64,000 bases of DNA from Flavobacteriaceae bacterium CRH. Lineage in GTDB: Bacteria; Bacteroidota; Bacteroidia; Flavobacteriales; Flavobacteriaceae. The notes under the pieces were generated by a model, which ran no database searches, was not told the DNA's origin, and worked only from the letters and a program-made list of their open reading frames with translations. Every line of letters begins with the position of its first letter. The first letter of the stretch is position 1. Location of the stretch: positions 54,647 through 118,646 of the forward strand of contig LMAJ01000036.1 of the NCBI GenBank assembly GCA_001507425.1. The letters run 5' to 3'. A program made the position numbers and the translations under genes. This document shows positions 16,607-24,380 of the stretch, piece by piece.

Positions 16607-17695
16607 TTAAATTTTTAAATCTTTAAAATAAGCGGAAGTTTCTTCTATCAAAGACTGCATTAATTCTTTTGCTTTTGTATGTTTTAAAATTGGCGCTATT
16701 TGTCCGCCCCAAAATAAGATCATATCCCATTTTTGCTGATCAAGTGCCGCTTTTCGTAATGGTGACATTAGTGTGGTTTGTAGCGGAAAAGGAAGAATAT
16801 CTTCTTCTTTACCAATTAATTCTTTGGCAATTCTGCTTATAATTCCACGTCCGAGCCTTCCTGTGTATGCACGGGACAGCGTTGTATATTTTGCAGCATC
16901 TGAGAATAACATTTCTCTGTGAATTGGCAATGCGTTTGATTCGTCTGTGGCCAGAAATGCAGTTCCAATTTGGGCTGCATCTGCTCCTAGCGCTAATGCT
17001 GCGGCAACGCCTTTTCCGTTTGCTATTCCGCCGGCAGCAATAACGGGGATTTTTACTTTTTCACGAATCAGTTGCAGCAATACAAAACTTCCTGTGGTAG
17101 ATGATTCGGCTGGAGCCAAAAATGAAGGTCTGTGTCCGCCAGCTTCAAAACCAGATGCGATAATCATATCAACTCCTGCTGCTTCCAGAAAAATGGCTTC
17201 ATCTAAAGTAGTTGCTGCACCAACAGTAACAATTCCTAATTTGCGGCATTGTTCTAAAACATCGGCTGAAGGAACTCCAAACATAAAACTGAATACTTTG
17301 GGACGAATGTCTAAAATGACTTCCAACTGATTTTCAAATCTGGATTGAAATGGAATTGGTTTTTCCGGTAACGGAATTCCAACTTCATCGAAATATGGTT
17401 TGTATAATGCTTTGGCCTGATTGTATTTTTCATCGGTTAATCCGGATTCGGGAATATCATGATCTGAAACCCAAAGATTAATGTTATAAGGTTTATCTGT
17501 TGCCGCTTTTAGTTGCTTGTCTACATCAAAAATTTCCTGTGGAGACATGGTGTAGGCTCCGTAGCCGCCAAGTCCGCCGGCGTTTGATACCGTAGCCGTT
17601 AATTCTACCGTTGATAAATTACCTCCAAATGGTCCTTGCAGAATTGGATATTGAATACCCAATAATTCTGTAGTTTTTGTATTGTACCACATCAT
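16607..17695 (-). CDS. nitronate monooxygenase family protein
   Basis: This FMN-dependent TIM-barrel enzyme has 362 residues. Visible features are YPILQGPFGGN near residue 16, GFEAGGHRPSF near 182, and AAGGIANGKGVAAALALGAD with QIGTAFLAT near 221-248, which bind the flavin phosphate. It also resembles the 2-nitropropane dioxygenase/enoyl-ACP reductase II group, so the exact substrate is open. Two adjacent ATGs can start it. It follows the NTF2-like gene by 15 bp in the minus-strand cluster. Detoxification of nitronates such as propionate-3-nitronate is the known family role. Confidence 0.87.
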   Translation of the reverse strand: MMWYNTKTTELLGIQYPILQGPFGGNLSTVELTATVSNAGGLGGYGAYTMSPQEIFDVDKQLKAATDKPYNINLWVSDHDIPESGLTDEKYNQAKALYKPYFDEVGIPLPEKPIPFQSRFENQLEVILDIRPKVFSFMFGVPSADVLEQCRKLGIVTVGAATTLDEAIFLEAAGVDMIIASGFEAGGHRPSFLAPAESSTTGSFVLLQLIREKVKIPVIAAGGIANGKGVAAALALGADAAQIGTAFLATDESNALPIHREMLFSDAAKYTTLSRAYTGRLGRGIISRIAKELIGKEEDILPFPLQTTLMSPLRKAALDQQKWDMILFWGGQIAPILKHTKAKELMQSLIEETSAYFKDLKI

Positions 17696-17710
17696 TTCTC
17701 CTTTTAAAGT

Positions 17711-18160
17711 TTATTTACTTACGTCCGTCAACATTTTATTGACGATAATCCATTTTCCATTTATTTTATGGAAAGATAAAAAATCCCGATAATTAAAATC
17801 GTATATTTTCACATTAACTTCTGCTATAGCAATAGAATTCAATACTTTAATCTCCAGAATTTCACCTTTAAACGGTTTTCCTGAATCCTTCGGACTTTGT
17901 CTGTTTTTTACTCCATCCAAATAAAAATCTACGGTTTTGAAATAGGGCTGCCCTTTTACATCTCCGTACACAAACGTTCCCGGCTGAAAAATACTTCCAA
18001 GACGCATTACATCTCCTTCATAAATTCCTTTGAAATAATAATTTTCAACAGCATCAGTAATTGCTGCAATTTCTGCTTGATTTTCCATTTTAATTTTATG
18101 TTGTGCTTTTATGCCCTGAAAACTCCAGAGCATAAAAGCGGTTAATAAAATAGTTTTCAC
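17711..18160 (-). CDS. exported NTF2/SnoaL-like protein
   Basis: The protein has 149 residues and a signal peptide (MKTILLTAFMLWSFQGIKAQ). The start codon is GTG at 18158-18160. No ATG would preserve the leader, and the GTG lies one base after the stop of the SDR gene, so translation is likely coupled. The remainder fits a small cone-like NTF2 fold (AVENYYFKGIYEGD, then LEIKVLNSIAIAEVNVKIYD and FLSFHKINGKWIIVNKML), as in DUF4440 and lumazine-binding-like proteins. Function is unknown. Confidence 0.78.
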   Translation of the reverse strand: MKTILLTAFMLWSFQGIKAQHKIKMENQAEIAAITDAVENYYFKGIYEGDVMRLGSIFQPGTFVYGDVKGQPYFKTVDFYLDGVKNRQSPKDSGKPFKGEILEIKVLNSIAIAEVNVKIYDFNYRDFLSFHKINGKWIIVNKMLTDVSK

Positions 18161-18161
18161 C

Positions 18162-18896
18162 TTAGTTTAAATTATGCCCTGCTGCTTTACCTCCATCAAC
18201 ATTCATGATGGCTCCGGTAATAAAAGTACTTTTTGCAACGGTATAAACCATTTCTGCAACATCGTCGATTTCTCCTACCCTGTTTAATAAATGTAAACCG
18301 GCACTTAAATCTGCTTTGTCTCCATGCATTGGTGTACGAATAACACCAGGTGCAACGGTATTAAACCTGATGTTTTGTTTTCCGAATTCTGCCGCCAATT
18401 GAACTGTTATAGCGTGAATGGCCCCTTTGCTCGCGATTGGTGCTGTAGCCGGCCATCCGCCTAAACCGTGGTTTACCAATGGCGTTCCGATGTTAATTAC
18501 AACGCCGTCTTTTTGTTTCAGCATTTGCGGGACAACGGCTTGTGTCGTAAAATAAGTTCCTTTTAGGTTGGTAGTTAAAAATTTATCCAGATACGCTTCG
18601 TCAACTTCTAAAAACGGTTTGCTGTCAAAGATTCCGGCATTGTTTACCAATACATCTACAGAACCAAATTTTTCCAACGCAATTTTTACCAATTGCTCGC
18701 CTGTTTGTTTATTGCTTATGTCTCCGGCAAACATGGCAAGGTTTCCTCCTGCTCCAAATTCATTATAAGTTTTTTCTAATGAAGCTGGTGTTACTGAATT
18801 GATGACTACATTATCGCCTCTGTCTAAAAAGTATTTAGCGATTCCTTTTCCAATACCTGAAGCTGCTCCGGTAACGATTATGGTTTGTTTTTTCAT
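18162..18896 (-). CDS. SDR family protein lacking the usual catalytic Tyr
   Basis: This classical SDR has 244 residues, with TGAASGIG at 9-16 and NNAG at 85-88 for cofactor binding and the C-terminal NVDGGKAAGH. The position that normally carries Tyr in YxxxK reads Pro153, followed by I-A-S-K157, and the usual Ser strand reads NIGTPL. The DNA gives the same reading (CCA ATC GCG AGC AAA). The protein may use another residue, or may act as a non-classical SDR. It is the third gene of the YceI-led cluster, five bases after the tautomerase gene. Confidence 0.88.
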   Translation of the reverse strand: MKKQTIIVTGAASGIGKGIAKYFLDRGDNVVINSVTPASLEKTYNEFGAGGNLAMFAGDISNKQTGEQLVKIALEKFGSVDVLVNNAGIFDSKPFLEVDEAYLDKFLTTNLKGTYFTTQAVVPQMLKQKDGVVINIGTPLVNHGLGGWPATAPIASKGAIHAITVQLAAEFGKQNIRFNTVAPGVIRTPMHGDKADLSAGLHLLNRVGEIDDVAEMVYTVAKSTFITGAIMNVDGGKAAGHNLN

Positions 18897-18901
18897 GATA
18901 T

Positions 18902-19120
18902 TTATTTTTTATCGGCTGTAATGCCTTTTTCTCTTAATACTGATACTTGTTCTCCTGCATAACCCCAATCGTCTAACTCCACTTCCTGAATTACTACGTG
19001 AGTTAAGTGTGGATCTTTGTTTAATACATCGGTTATTAAATTGGTAATACCGCTAATTAATTCCTGTTTTTGCTCGCGAGTAACTCCTTCGCGGGTCAAT
19101 TCGATTTTTACGTAAGGCAT
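18902..19120 (-). CDS. 4-oxalocrotonate tautomerase family protein
   Basis: The protein has 72 residues and begins MPYVKIELTREGVTREQKQE. After Met removal, Pro1 is the catalytic base of this family, and Arg10 (numbered from Met) is near the expected active site. The segment THVVIQEVELDDWGYAG matches the subgroup of longer tautomerases found outside meta-cleavage operons. It keto-enol isomerises an unknown substrate. It is the second gene of the cluster, four bases after YceI. Confidence 0.88.
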   Translation of the reverse strand: MPYVKIELTREGVTREQKQELISGITNLITDVLNKDPHLTHVVIQEVELDDWGYAGEQVSVLREKGITADKK

Positions 19121-19124
19121 CGTC

Positions 19125-19679
19125 TTAGTTTTTAGATTGTCCTGAAAATGCAGCTTCAGCAGTGATATTAAAATCTAAATCAAAGTCGTTGTAGATTAAA
19201 GTATCTCCTAAATTGGTGAAGAAGTTGCCTGAACGGAATTTGATATCGTATTTTGTGCGGTCAATTACCAGTTTTCCGGAAAGATAAATCGTATTTCCGT
19301 TATGCGCTACTTGAGCCTCAAAACCAACAATATGTGTAATATCTTTTATAGTAAGATTACCTTCAAGATAATAACTGTGGTTTGAAACTTCTTTTACGGA
19401 AAGAATATCAAATATTGCAGTAGGAAATTTTTCGATTGAGAAAAAATCATCTGAAGCCAAATGACCTGCGAATTGTGCGTTTGTTGCCGGATCTGTTACG
19501 TCCAGTATTTCAATTGAAGTGGTGTCGATGATAATGTTACCACCGTTTACTTTTCCATCATTTAGGATGAAATTACCTTCTTTGATACCAATTGTACCGT
19601 TATGTGCGCCGGTTACTTTTCTGCCAGTCCAATCGATTTTGCTGTTTGTGCTTACGATTTTAAAATTTGTTGTTTCCAT
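19125..19679 (-). CDS. YceI family protein, cytoplasmic form
   Basis: The protein has 184 residues and a lipocalin-like YceI barrel: WTGRKVTGAHNGTIGIKEGN, TTSIEILD, HLASDDFFSIEKFPTAIF and LTIKDITHIVGFEA. The family binds polyisoprenoids or similar lipids. There is no signal peptide, unlike many YceI members, so a cytoplasmic place is likely. It is the first gene of the minus-strand redox cluster and lies 67 bp downstream of a Crp/Fnr-like palindrome. Five closely spaced genes follow. Confidence 0.88.
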   Translation of the reverse strand: METTNFKIVSTNSKIDWTGRKVTGAHNGTIGIKEGNFILNDGKVNGGNIIIDTTSIEILDVTDPATNAQFAGHLASDDFFSIEKFPTAIFDILSVKEVSNHSYYLEGNLTIKDITHIVGFEAQVAHNGNTIYLSGKLVIDRTKYDIKFRSGNFFTNLGDTLIYNDFDLDFNITAEAAFSGQSKN

Positions 19680-19746
19680 TTTTATTGTATTTAATTGTGT
19701 TTAAAAAGTACAAGGCAAAGGAACGGCGACTATAGAAATTGGTTAC

Positions 19747-19760
19747 GTGATGTAGATCAC
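19747..19760. promoter_or_regulatory. Crp/Fnr-type operator upstream of the YceI cluster
   Basis: GTGAT-4-ATCAC is a perfect dyad (CGTGATGTAGATCACA with flanks), close to the TGTGA-6-TCACA site of Crp/Fnr regulators. It is centred about 74 bp upstream of the YceI start codon, so control of the cluster by oxygen or redox state is plausible. No clear TAnnTTTG box was found between the site and the gene. Confidence 0.6.
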
Positions 19761-19860
19761 ATTCTGATTTTGGGGCGGAATTAATGAATTACTAAAGTTT
19801 GTTTAACGCAGATTTTAAAAGGATTTAGGCAGATGTACGCAGATTCTTTTCTCATTTTTA

Positions 19861-19958
19861 TCATCCTGACGGAGGAAGGATCACACACGAAACTCGGCAA
19901 AGATTGGCGATTTACTTTGTGGAATTACTAGTGTGATCCTTCCTTCCTCAGGATGACA
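19861..19958. repeat. ~100-bp hairpin repeat, GTCATCCTGA family, copy 2
   Basis: The left arm is TCATCCTGACGGAGGAAGGA and the right arm ends CCTTCCTCAGGATGACA. The inner core contains GGCAAAGATTGGCGATTT, which appears in reverse orientation in copy 3 (27923-28023). A CGCAGATTTT repeat fragment precedes it at 19806-19840. Confidence 0.85.
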
Positions 19959-19985
19959 AGATTGTGTCTAAAAACGAAAAAGTTC

Positions 19986-20095
19986 TTTTAGTAACGTTTG
20001 CGTGAGGGATAGCAGTGAAAAGCCCACAGCCTGACGAAGGAAGTGCGAGGACTTGTAACGAATAGCCCGACCCGGAGGGACACGCCCAAAACTAA
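19986..20095. repeat. GCGTGAGGGATAG...CACGCCC repeat element
   Basis: The segment is more GC-rich than its surroundings and has facing GCGTG and CACGC ends and facing GGGATAG and AGCCC blocks. It contains no ORF and sits in the 473-bp gap before bglX. Similar elements are, from memory, common in Flavobacterium intergenic DNA. No bglX promoter could be recognised. Confidence 0.45.
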
Positions 20096-20152
20096 ACTTA
20101 GCAACTTAGTATCTAAGCACCTCAGAACCTTAAAAAAAAACTATCTAACCAA

Positions 20153-22450
20153 ATGAAAAATAAAAAAATAATAACGATTGGGGTTTTTGCCCTGTTTACA
20201 GTTGGAAATATGAACGCACAGAAAAAACCTTATTTAGATAAAAATAAAACCATTGAGCAACGTATCGATTTGCTTTTGCCTTTGATGACTTTAGAGGAGA
20301 AAATAGGGCAAATGAACCAGTACAACGGTTTTTGGGATGTAACAGGTCCAGCACCAAAAGGCGGATCAGCCGAGTTAAAATACGAACATTTACGAAAAGG
20401 ATTGGTCGGATCTATGCTGACAGTTCGGGGCGTGAAAGAAGTTCGTGCGGTGCAGAAAATTGCGGTTGAAGAAACCCGATTGGGAATTCCGTTAATTATT
20501 GGTTTTGATGTTATTCATGGATATAAAACGCTGAGTCCGATTCCGTTGGCGGAAGCCGCGAGTTGGGACTTAGAAGCGATTAAAAAATCGGCGGCGATTG
20601 CGGCAGATGAAGCTTCGGCATCTGGAATAAACTGGACTTTTGGCCCGAATGTAGATGTGGCAAACGATGCCCGTTGGGGACGTGTGATGGAAGGTGCGGG
20701 AGAAGATCCTTATTTGGGAAGTAAAGTTGCGATTGCGCGAGTAAAAGGTTTTCAGGGTGAAACCATTGCAGATCTTCAAAAAGTAAATACTATTGCGGCT
20801 TGTGCAAAACACTTTGCGGCGTACGGTTATGTAGAAGCCGGATTAGAATATAATATTGTCGATATTAGCAATTCTAAATTATACAATTCGGTTTTGCCAC
20901 CTTTTGAGGCGACGGTTCAAGCTGGTGTTCGAACCTTTATGAATTCGTTTAATACGCTGAATGGCGTTCCGGCAACCGGAAATGTTTTTCTGCAAAGAGA
21001 TATTTTAAAAGGAAAATGGAAATTTGACGGATTTGTAATTTCAGATTATGCTTCGATTCGCGAAATGATCGCACATGGTTATGCAAAAGATGAAGCCGAT
21101 GCAACTTTAAAAGCGGTAATTGCAGGTTCTGATATGGATATGGAATCGTATTTGTATGTGGCAAAATTAGTGGCTTTGGTAAAAGAAGGAAAAGTAAAAG
21201 AAGCTTTGGTTGATGATGCCGTTCGCAGAATTCTTCGTGTGAAATTTGAGTTGGGTTTATTTGATGATCCGTATCGATATTGCGATGAAAAACGCGAAAA
21301 AGAAGTTGTGGGAAGTAAAGCCAATAATGAAGGCGTTTTAGATATGGCGAAAAAATCCATCGTTCTTTTAAAAAATGAAAAGAATTTGCTTCCGCTGAAA
21401 AAATCAGGACAAAAAATTGCTTTGATTGGTGCTTTGGCAAACGATAAAAATAGTTCGCTTGGAAGTTGGAGAATTGCTTCTGATGATAATACGGCGGTTT
21501 CGGTTTTAGAAGGAATGCAGCAATACAAAGACAATCAATTAACTTTTGAAAAAGGGGTCGATTTATTATCTCAAAAAGCTACTTTTTTAACGGAAACTGT
21601 TTTCAACACAACAGACAAAAGTGGATTTGAAGCTGCAAAATCAGCCGCAAAAAATGCCGATGTTGTGGTAATGGTTTTAGGTGAATATGGTTTTCAAAGC
21701 GGCGAGGGCAGAAGCAGAACGGATCTTAATTTGCCGGGATTACAACAGGAATTATTAGAAGAAATTTATAAAGTAAACTCGAATATTGTTTTGGTTTTGA
21801 ATAATGGTCGTCCGTTAAGTATTCCGTGGGCGGCAGAAAAAATTCCCGCAATTGTAGAAGCCTGGCAATTAGGAACTCAAACCGGAAATGCGGTTGCGCA
21901 GGTTTTATACGGCGATTATAACCCGAGTGGTAAATTGCCAATGTCTTTTCCTAGAAATGTAGGTCAGGTCCCAATTTACTATAATAAATACAGTACCGGA
22001 AGACCAATTGACAGCGATAAAAACGTGTTTTGGTCGCATTATATGGATGTGGAGAAAACGCCTCAGTTTCCGTTTGGTTTTGGATTGAGTTATACCAAAT
22101 TTGATTACAAAGATTTAAAAATAAATAAAACGGCTTTTGAAAAAGGAGAAAACGTACAAGTTAGCGTTGCTGTTACGAACTCAGGAAATTATGACGGAAA
22201 AGAAGTAGTTCAATTATACATTCATGATGAATTCGCAAGCATTGTTCGACCAATAAAAGAATTAAAAGGTTTTGAATTAGTGAACCTGAAAAAAGGTGAA
22301 ACGAAAACAGTAACTTTTACTTTGACCGATAAGGAACTTGGTTTTTATGATAATGAAGGTAAGTATTTAGTGGAGCCGGGAACTTTTAAAATTATGGTTG
22401 GAGGAAGTTCTGATAAAGGATTGGAAAGTAGTTTTGAGATAAAAGAGTAG
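20153..22450 (+). CDS. bglX: periplasmic beta-glucosidase, glycoside hydrolase family 3
   Basis: The protein has 765 residues with a signal peptide ending NMNAQ. The GH3 N-terminal barrel includes RLGIPLIIGFDVIHGYKT near 109-126, KHFAAYG near 219 and GFVISDYAS, with Asp298 as the nucleophile. The GH3 C-terminal domain contains GEYGFQSGEGRSRTDLNLPG and supplies the acid/base region. A fibronectin III-like domain ends the protein (VTNSGNYDGKEVVQLYI). Length and order match BglX. It removes glucose from the non-reducing end of beta-glucans or gluco-oligosaccharides. It lies at the left of the mannan locus and may help degrade glucomannan fragments. Confidence 0.93.
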   Translation: MKNKKIITIGVFALFTVGNMNAQKKPYLDKNKTIEQRIDLLLPLMTLEEKIGQMNQYNGFWDVTGPAPKGGSAELKYEHLRKGLVGSMLTVRGVKEVRAVQKIAVEETRLGIPLIIGFDVIHGYKTLSPIPLAEAASWDLEAIKKSAAIAADEASASGINWTFGPNVDVANDARWGRVMEGAGEDPYLGSKVAIARVKGFQGETIADLQKVNTIAACAKHFAAYGYVEAGLEYNIVDISNSKLYNSVLPPFEATVQAGVRTFMNSFNTLNGVPATGNVFLQRDILKGKWKFDGFVISDYASIREMIAHGYAKDEADATLKAVIAGSDMDMESYLYVAKLVALVKEGKVKEALVDDAVRRILRVKFELGLFDDPYRYCDEKREKEVVGSKANNEGVLDMAKKSIVLLKNEKNLLPLKKSGQKIALIGALANDKNSSLGSWRIASDDNTAVSVLEGMQQYKDNQLTFEKGVDLLSQKATFLTETVFNTTDKSGFEAAKSAAKNADVVVMVLGEYGFQSGEGRSRTDLNLPGLQQELLEEIYKVNSNIVLVLNNGRPLSIPWAAEKIPAIVEAWQLGTQTGNAVAQVLYGDYNPSGKLPMSFPRNVGQVPIYYNKYSTGRPIDSDKNVFWSHYMDVEKTPQFPFGFGLSYTKFDYKDLKINKTAFEKGENVQVSVAVTNSGNYDGKEVVQLYIHDEFASIVRPIKELKGFELVNLKKGETKTVTFTLTDKELGFYDNEGKYLVEPGTFKIMVGGSSDKGLESSFEIKE

Positions 22451-22497
22451 TTTTTTGCCACAAAGTCGCGAAGGCGTGAAGTTTTTTTAAATATTCA

Positions 22498-22530
22498 AAA
22501 CCCGACAGGTTTTTAAAACCTGTCGGGTTT
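22498..22530. repeat. AAACCCGACAGGTTTT palindrome, convergent terminator
   Basis: Arms of 16 bases face each other around a single T. It lies between bglX and the convergent DUF5615 gene and may end both transcripts. It is preceded by a GCCACAAAGTCGCGAAGG repeat fragment. A near copy is at 24321-24352. Confidence 0.75.
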
Positions 22531-22539
22531 ATTTTAGTA

Positions 22540-22875
22540 TTAATAAATTTCTAAAATCATTAGTTCATCATTAGAAATAAATGAATCTATAATGTCTTTT
22601 TTTGAAATCAGAATTTCAGAAATTTGTTTAGTGTTTCTATTAAATGTTTTTAGAATTATAACTTTTGGTGGAACTCCTTTTAAAAGTAACAATTTTTCAA
22701 AATCATCGTCATGAGTTAAGATTGTAAAGTTATTTTGTTTTGCGAATTCCCAAATTTCAATATCTTTCGCAGGTTGCTTTACAGGAATGGTATTAGCATG
22801 TAAACTATCGGGAAAATCATTTCCAGTAAGTTTTAATATTCTCCATGAAATATTAGCATCGAAAAGTAACTTCAT
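22540..22875 (-). CDS. DUF5615 family PIN-like protein (putative toxin)
   Basis: The protein has 111 residues and begins MKLLFDANISWRI, with Asp6 as the first acidic residue of a PIN-like nuclease pocket and THDDDFEKLL near residue 54 as the second. These are the hallmarks of the DUF5615/Mut7-C-like family. The family is usually paired with DUF433 proteins and is thought to be the toxin of a type II toxin-antitoxin module. Its ATG overlaps the stop of the upstream DUF433 gene (TAATG), which indicates coupled translation. The ribonuclease activity is inferred from the fold. Confidence 0.88.
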   Translation of the reverse strand: MKLLFDANISWRILKLTGNDFPDSLHANTIPVKQPAKDIEIWEFAKQNNFTILTHDDDFEKLLLLKGVPPKVIILKTFNRNTKQISEILISKKDIIDSFISNDELMILEIY

Positions 22876-23105
22876 TATGCTGCAATTATTTTTGTAATAT
22901 TCTCTCTATTAGCTGCAAAAGCCAAGGCAGCAAGAATGTCTTCTCTTTTTAATTCAGGAAAATCTTCAATAATTTCATCAAAAGACATTCCTGTTGACAA
23001 CCAGGAAAGAATATCTGAAACACAAATTCGAGTCCCGGTAATAATAGGTTTACCAAATCTGATATCTGGATTGATCGAAATTAAATTTTGCCAGTTATTT
23101 TCCAT
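22875..23105 (-). CDS. DUF433 family protein (putative antitoxin)
   Basis: The protein has 76 residues with the DUF433 pattern ISINPDIRFGKPIITGTRIC followed by LSWLSTGMSFDEIIEDFPEL and REDILAALAFA. DUF433 resembles the winged-helix domain of VapB-type antitoxins. It directly precedes the DUF5615 gene with a one-base stop/start overlap, so the two form a module that is commonly mobile. It lies between bglX and an aldo/keto reductase gene. Confidence 0.88.
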   Translation of the reverse strand: MENNWQNLISINPDIRFGKPIITGTRICVSDILSWLSTGMSFDEIIEDFPELKREDILAALAFAANRENITKIIAA

Positions 23106-23221
23106 AATTTTATTATTTAAACAAATTTACAAAAATTAAATACTAATTTGGTTTTAAAATAATCAGGTTTGTTTTTCTACCTTTAAAACCTATAAAAACT
23201 CCAAACCATTAAATTAAAACA

Positions 23222-24178
23222 ATGAAATATAACAGATGCGGAAAAAGCGGGTTATTATTACCTGAAATTTCTTTAGGATTGTGGCATAATTTCGGTTCAG
23301 TAGATAATTTCGATAATGCCGAAAGTATTGCGGTAGAAGCTTTTGATAAAGGAATTACCCATTTTGATTTAGCAAATAATTACGGACCGGTTCCAGGTTC
23401 TGCAGAGACTAATTTTGGTAAAATCCTTTGGCATAATTTTCAGGGGAATTTGCGTGACGAAATCATCATTTCGTCAAAAGCCGGTTACACTATGTGGGAC
23501 GGACCTTATGGTGATTGGGGTTCGCGTAAATATTTACTTTCCAGTTTAGATCAGAGTTTGAAAAGAATGAAAGTCGATTATGTCGATATTTTTTATTCGC
23601 ATCGTCCTGATCCCGAAACGCCAATTGAAGAAACCATGATGGCTTTAGACCACGCGGTAAGAAGCGGAAAAGCTTTGTATGTGGGAATCAGTAATTATTC
23701 AGCAGAGCAGACTCGTGTTGCCGTTGATGTTTTAAAACAACTAGGAACGCCATGTTTAATTCATCAGGCAAAATATTCGATGTTAGAGCGTTGGGTTGAA
23801 AATGGTTTATTAGATGTTTTAGAAGAAAAAGGAGTAGGATGCATTGCGTTTTCGCCTTTGGCACAAGGACTTTTAACCGATAAATATTTAAACGGAATTC
23901 CAGAAAATTCAAGAGCGCATAACCCTAACGGACATTTAAAGGAAGATGAGGTTACGCAGGAAAGAATTCAGAAATTAGTTCAGCTGAATGAAATTGCACA
24001 AAACAGAAATCAATCTTTGGCACAAATGGCGTTGGCGTGGCTGATGAAAGACAAACGAATTACATCGGTTTTAATTGGTGCGAGTTCTGTAAAACAATTG
24101 AATAATAATATTGATTGTTTGCAAATTTTTGATTTTACATCAGATGAATTGAATGCGATTGAAAAGATATTATCTTAA
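23222..24178 (+). CDS. aldo/keto reductase (YghZ/Kv-beta-like)
   Basis: The protein has 318 residues with the full AKR tetrad: Asp49 (HFDLANNY), Tyr54, Lys86 (SSKAGY) and His127 (FYSHRPD). The C-terminal NADPH site is seen as VLIGASSVKQLNNN. Sequence style, with MWDGPYGDWGSRKYLLSSLD, matches the AKR14/YghZ L-glyceraldehyde-3-phosphate reductase group. It may clear reactive aldehydes or act on sugars near the mannan locus. A cloverleaf repeat follows the stop codon. Confidence 0.9.
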   Translation: MKYNRCGKSGLLLPEISLGLWHNFGSVDNFDNAESIAVEAFDKGITHFDLANNYGPVPGSAETNFGKILWHNFQGNLRDEIIISSKAGYTMWDGPYGDWGSRKYLLSSLDQSLKRMKVDYVDIFYSHRPDPETPIEETMMALDHAVRSGKALYVGISNYSAEQTRVAVDVLKQLGTPCLIHQAKYSMLERWVENGLLDVLEEKGVGCIAFSPLAQGLLTDKYLNGIPENSRAHNPNGHLKEDEVTQERIQKLVQLNEIAQNRNQSLAQMALAWLMKDKRITSVLIGASSVKQLNNNIDCLQIFDFTSDELNAIEKILS

Positions 24179-24198
24179 TTTCCAATACATAATCTAAA

Positions 24199-24295
24199 CT
24201 GGACTGAAGTCCAGCCCTACAATATAATTTGTTCCTTCGGAACTGTAAAAGAGCCTTTGGCTCGATCCATATTGTAGAGCTGGACTTTAGTCCAG
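24199..24295. repeat. cloverleaf-like inverted repeat element
   Basis: Outer arms of 27 bases (24199-24225 and 24269-24295) pair with two G-T-type mismatches. Inside are two perfect hairpins, GTTCCTTCGGAAC (24231-24243) and GAGCCTTTGGCTC (24251-24263). The arm start is itself palindromic (CTGGACTgAAGTCCAG). The element lies between convergent genes and could act as a terminator, since T-runs follow. It has no ORF. Confidence 0.85.
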
Positions 24296-24320
24296 TTTTT
24301 TTGTGGGATTAAAAAATCGT

Positions 24321-24352
24321 AAACCCGACAGGTTTTAAAACATGTCGGGTTT
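24321..24352. repeat. AAACCCGACAGGTTTT palindrome, second copy
   Basis: Sixteen-base arms face each other with one mismatch (ACAGG against ATGTC). It lies 29 bp from the stop of the minus-strand GH97 gene and probably serves as its terminator. It is a near copy of 22498-22530. Confidence 0.7.
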
Positions 24353-24380
24353 GAAAAAGCATAGAATACGGATTTTCTAT

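Noticed and set aside
20570..21941. several minus-strand ORFs antisense to bglX
   Set aside because: They are open because of codon bias of the GH3 gene; residue content is rich in Phe, His and Leu with no motifs.
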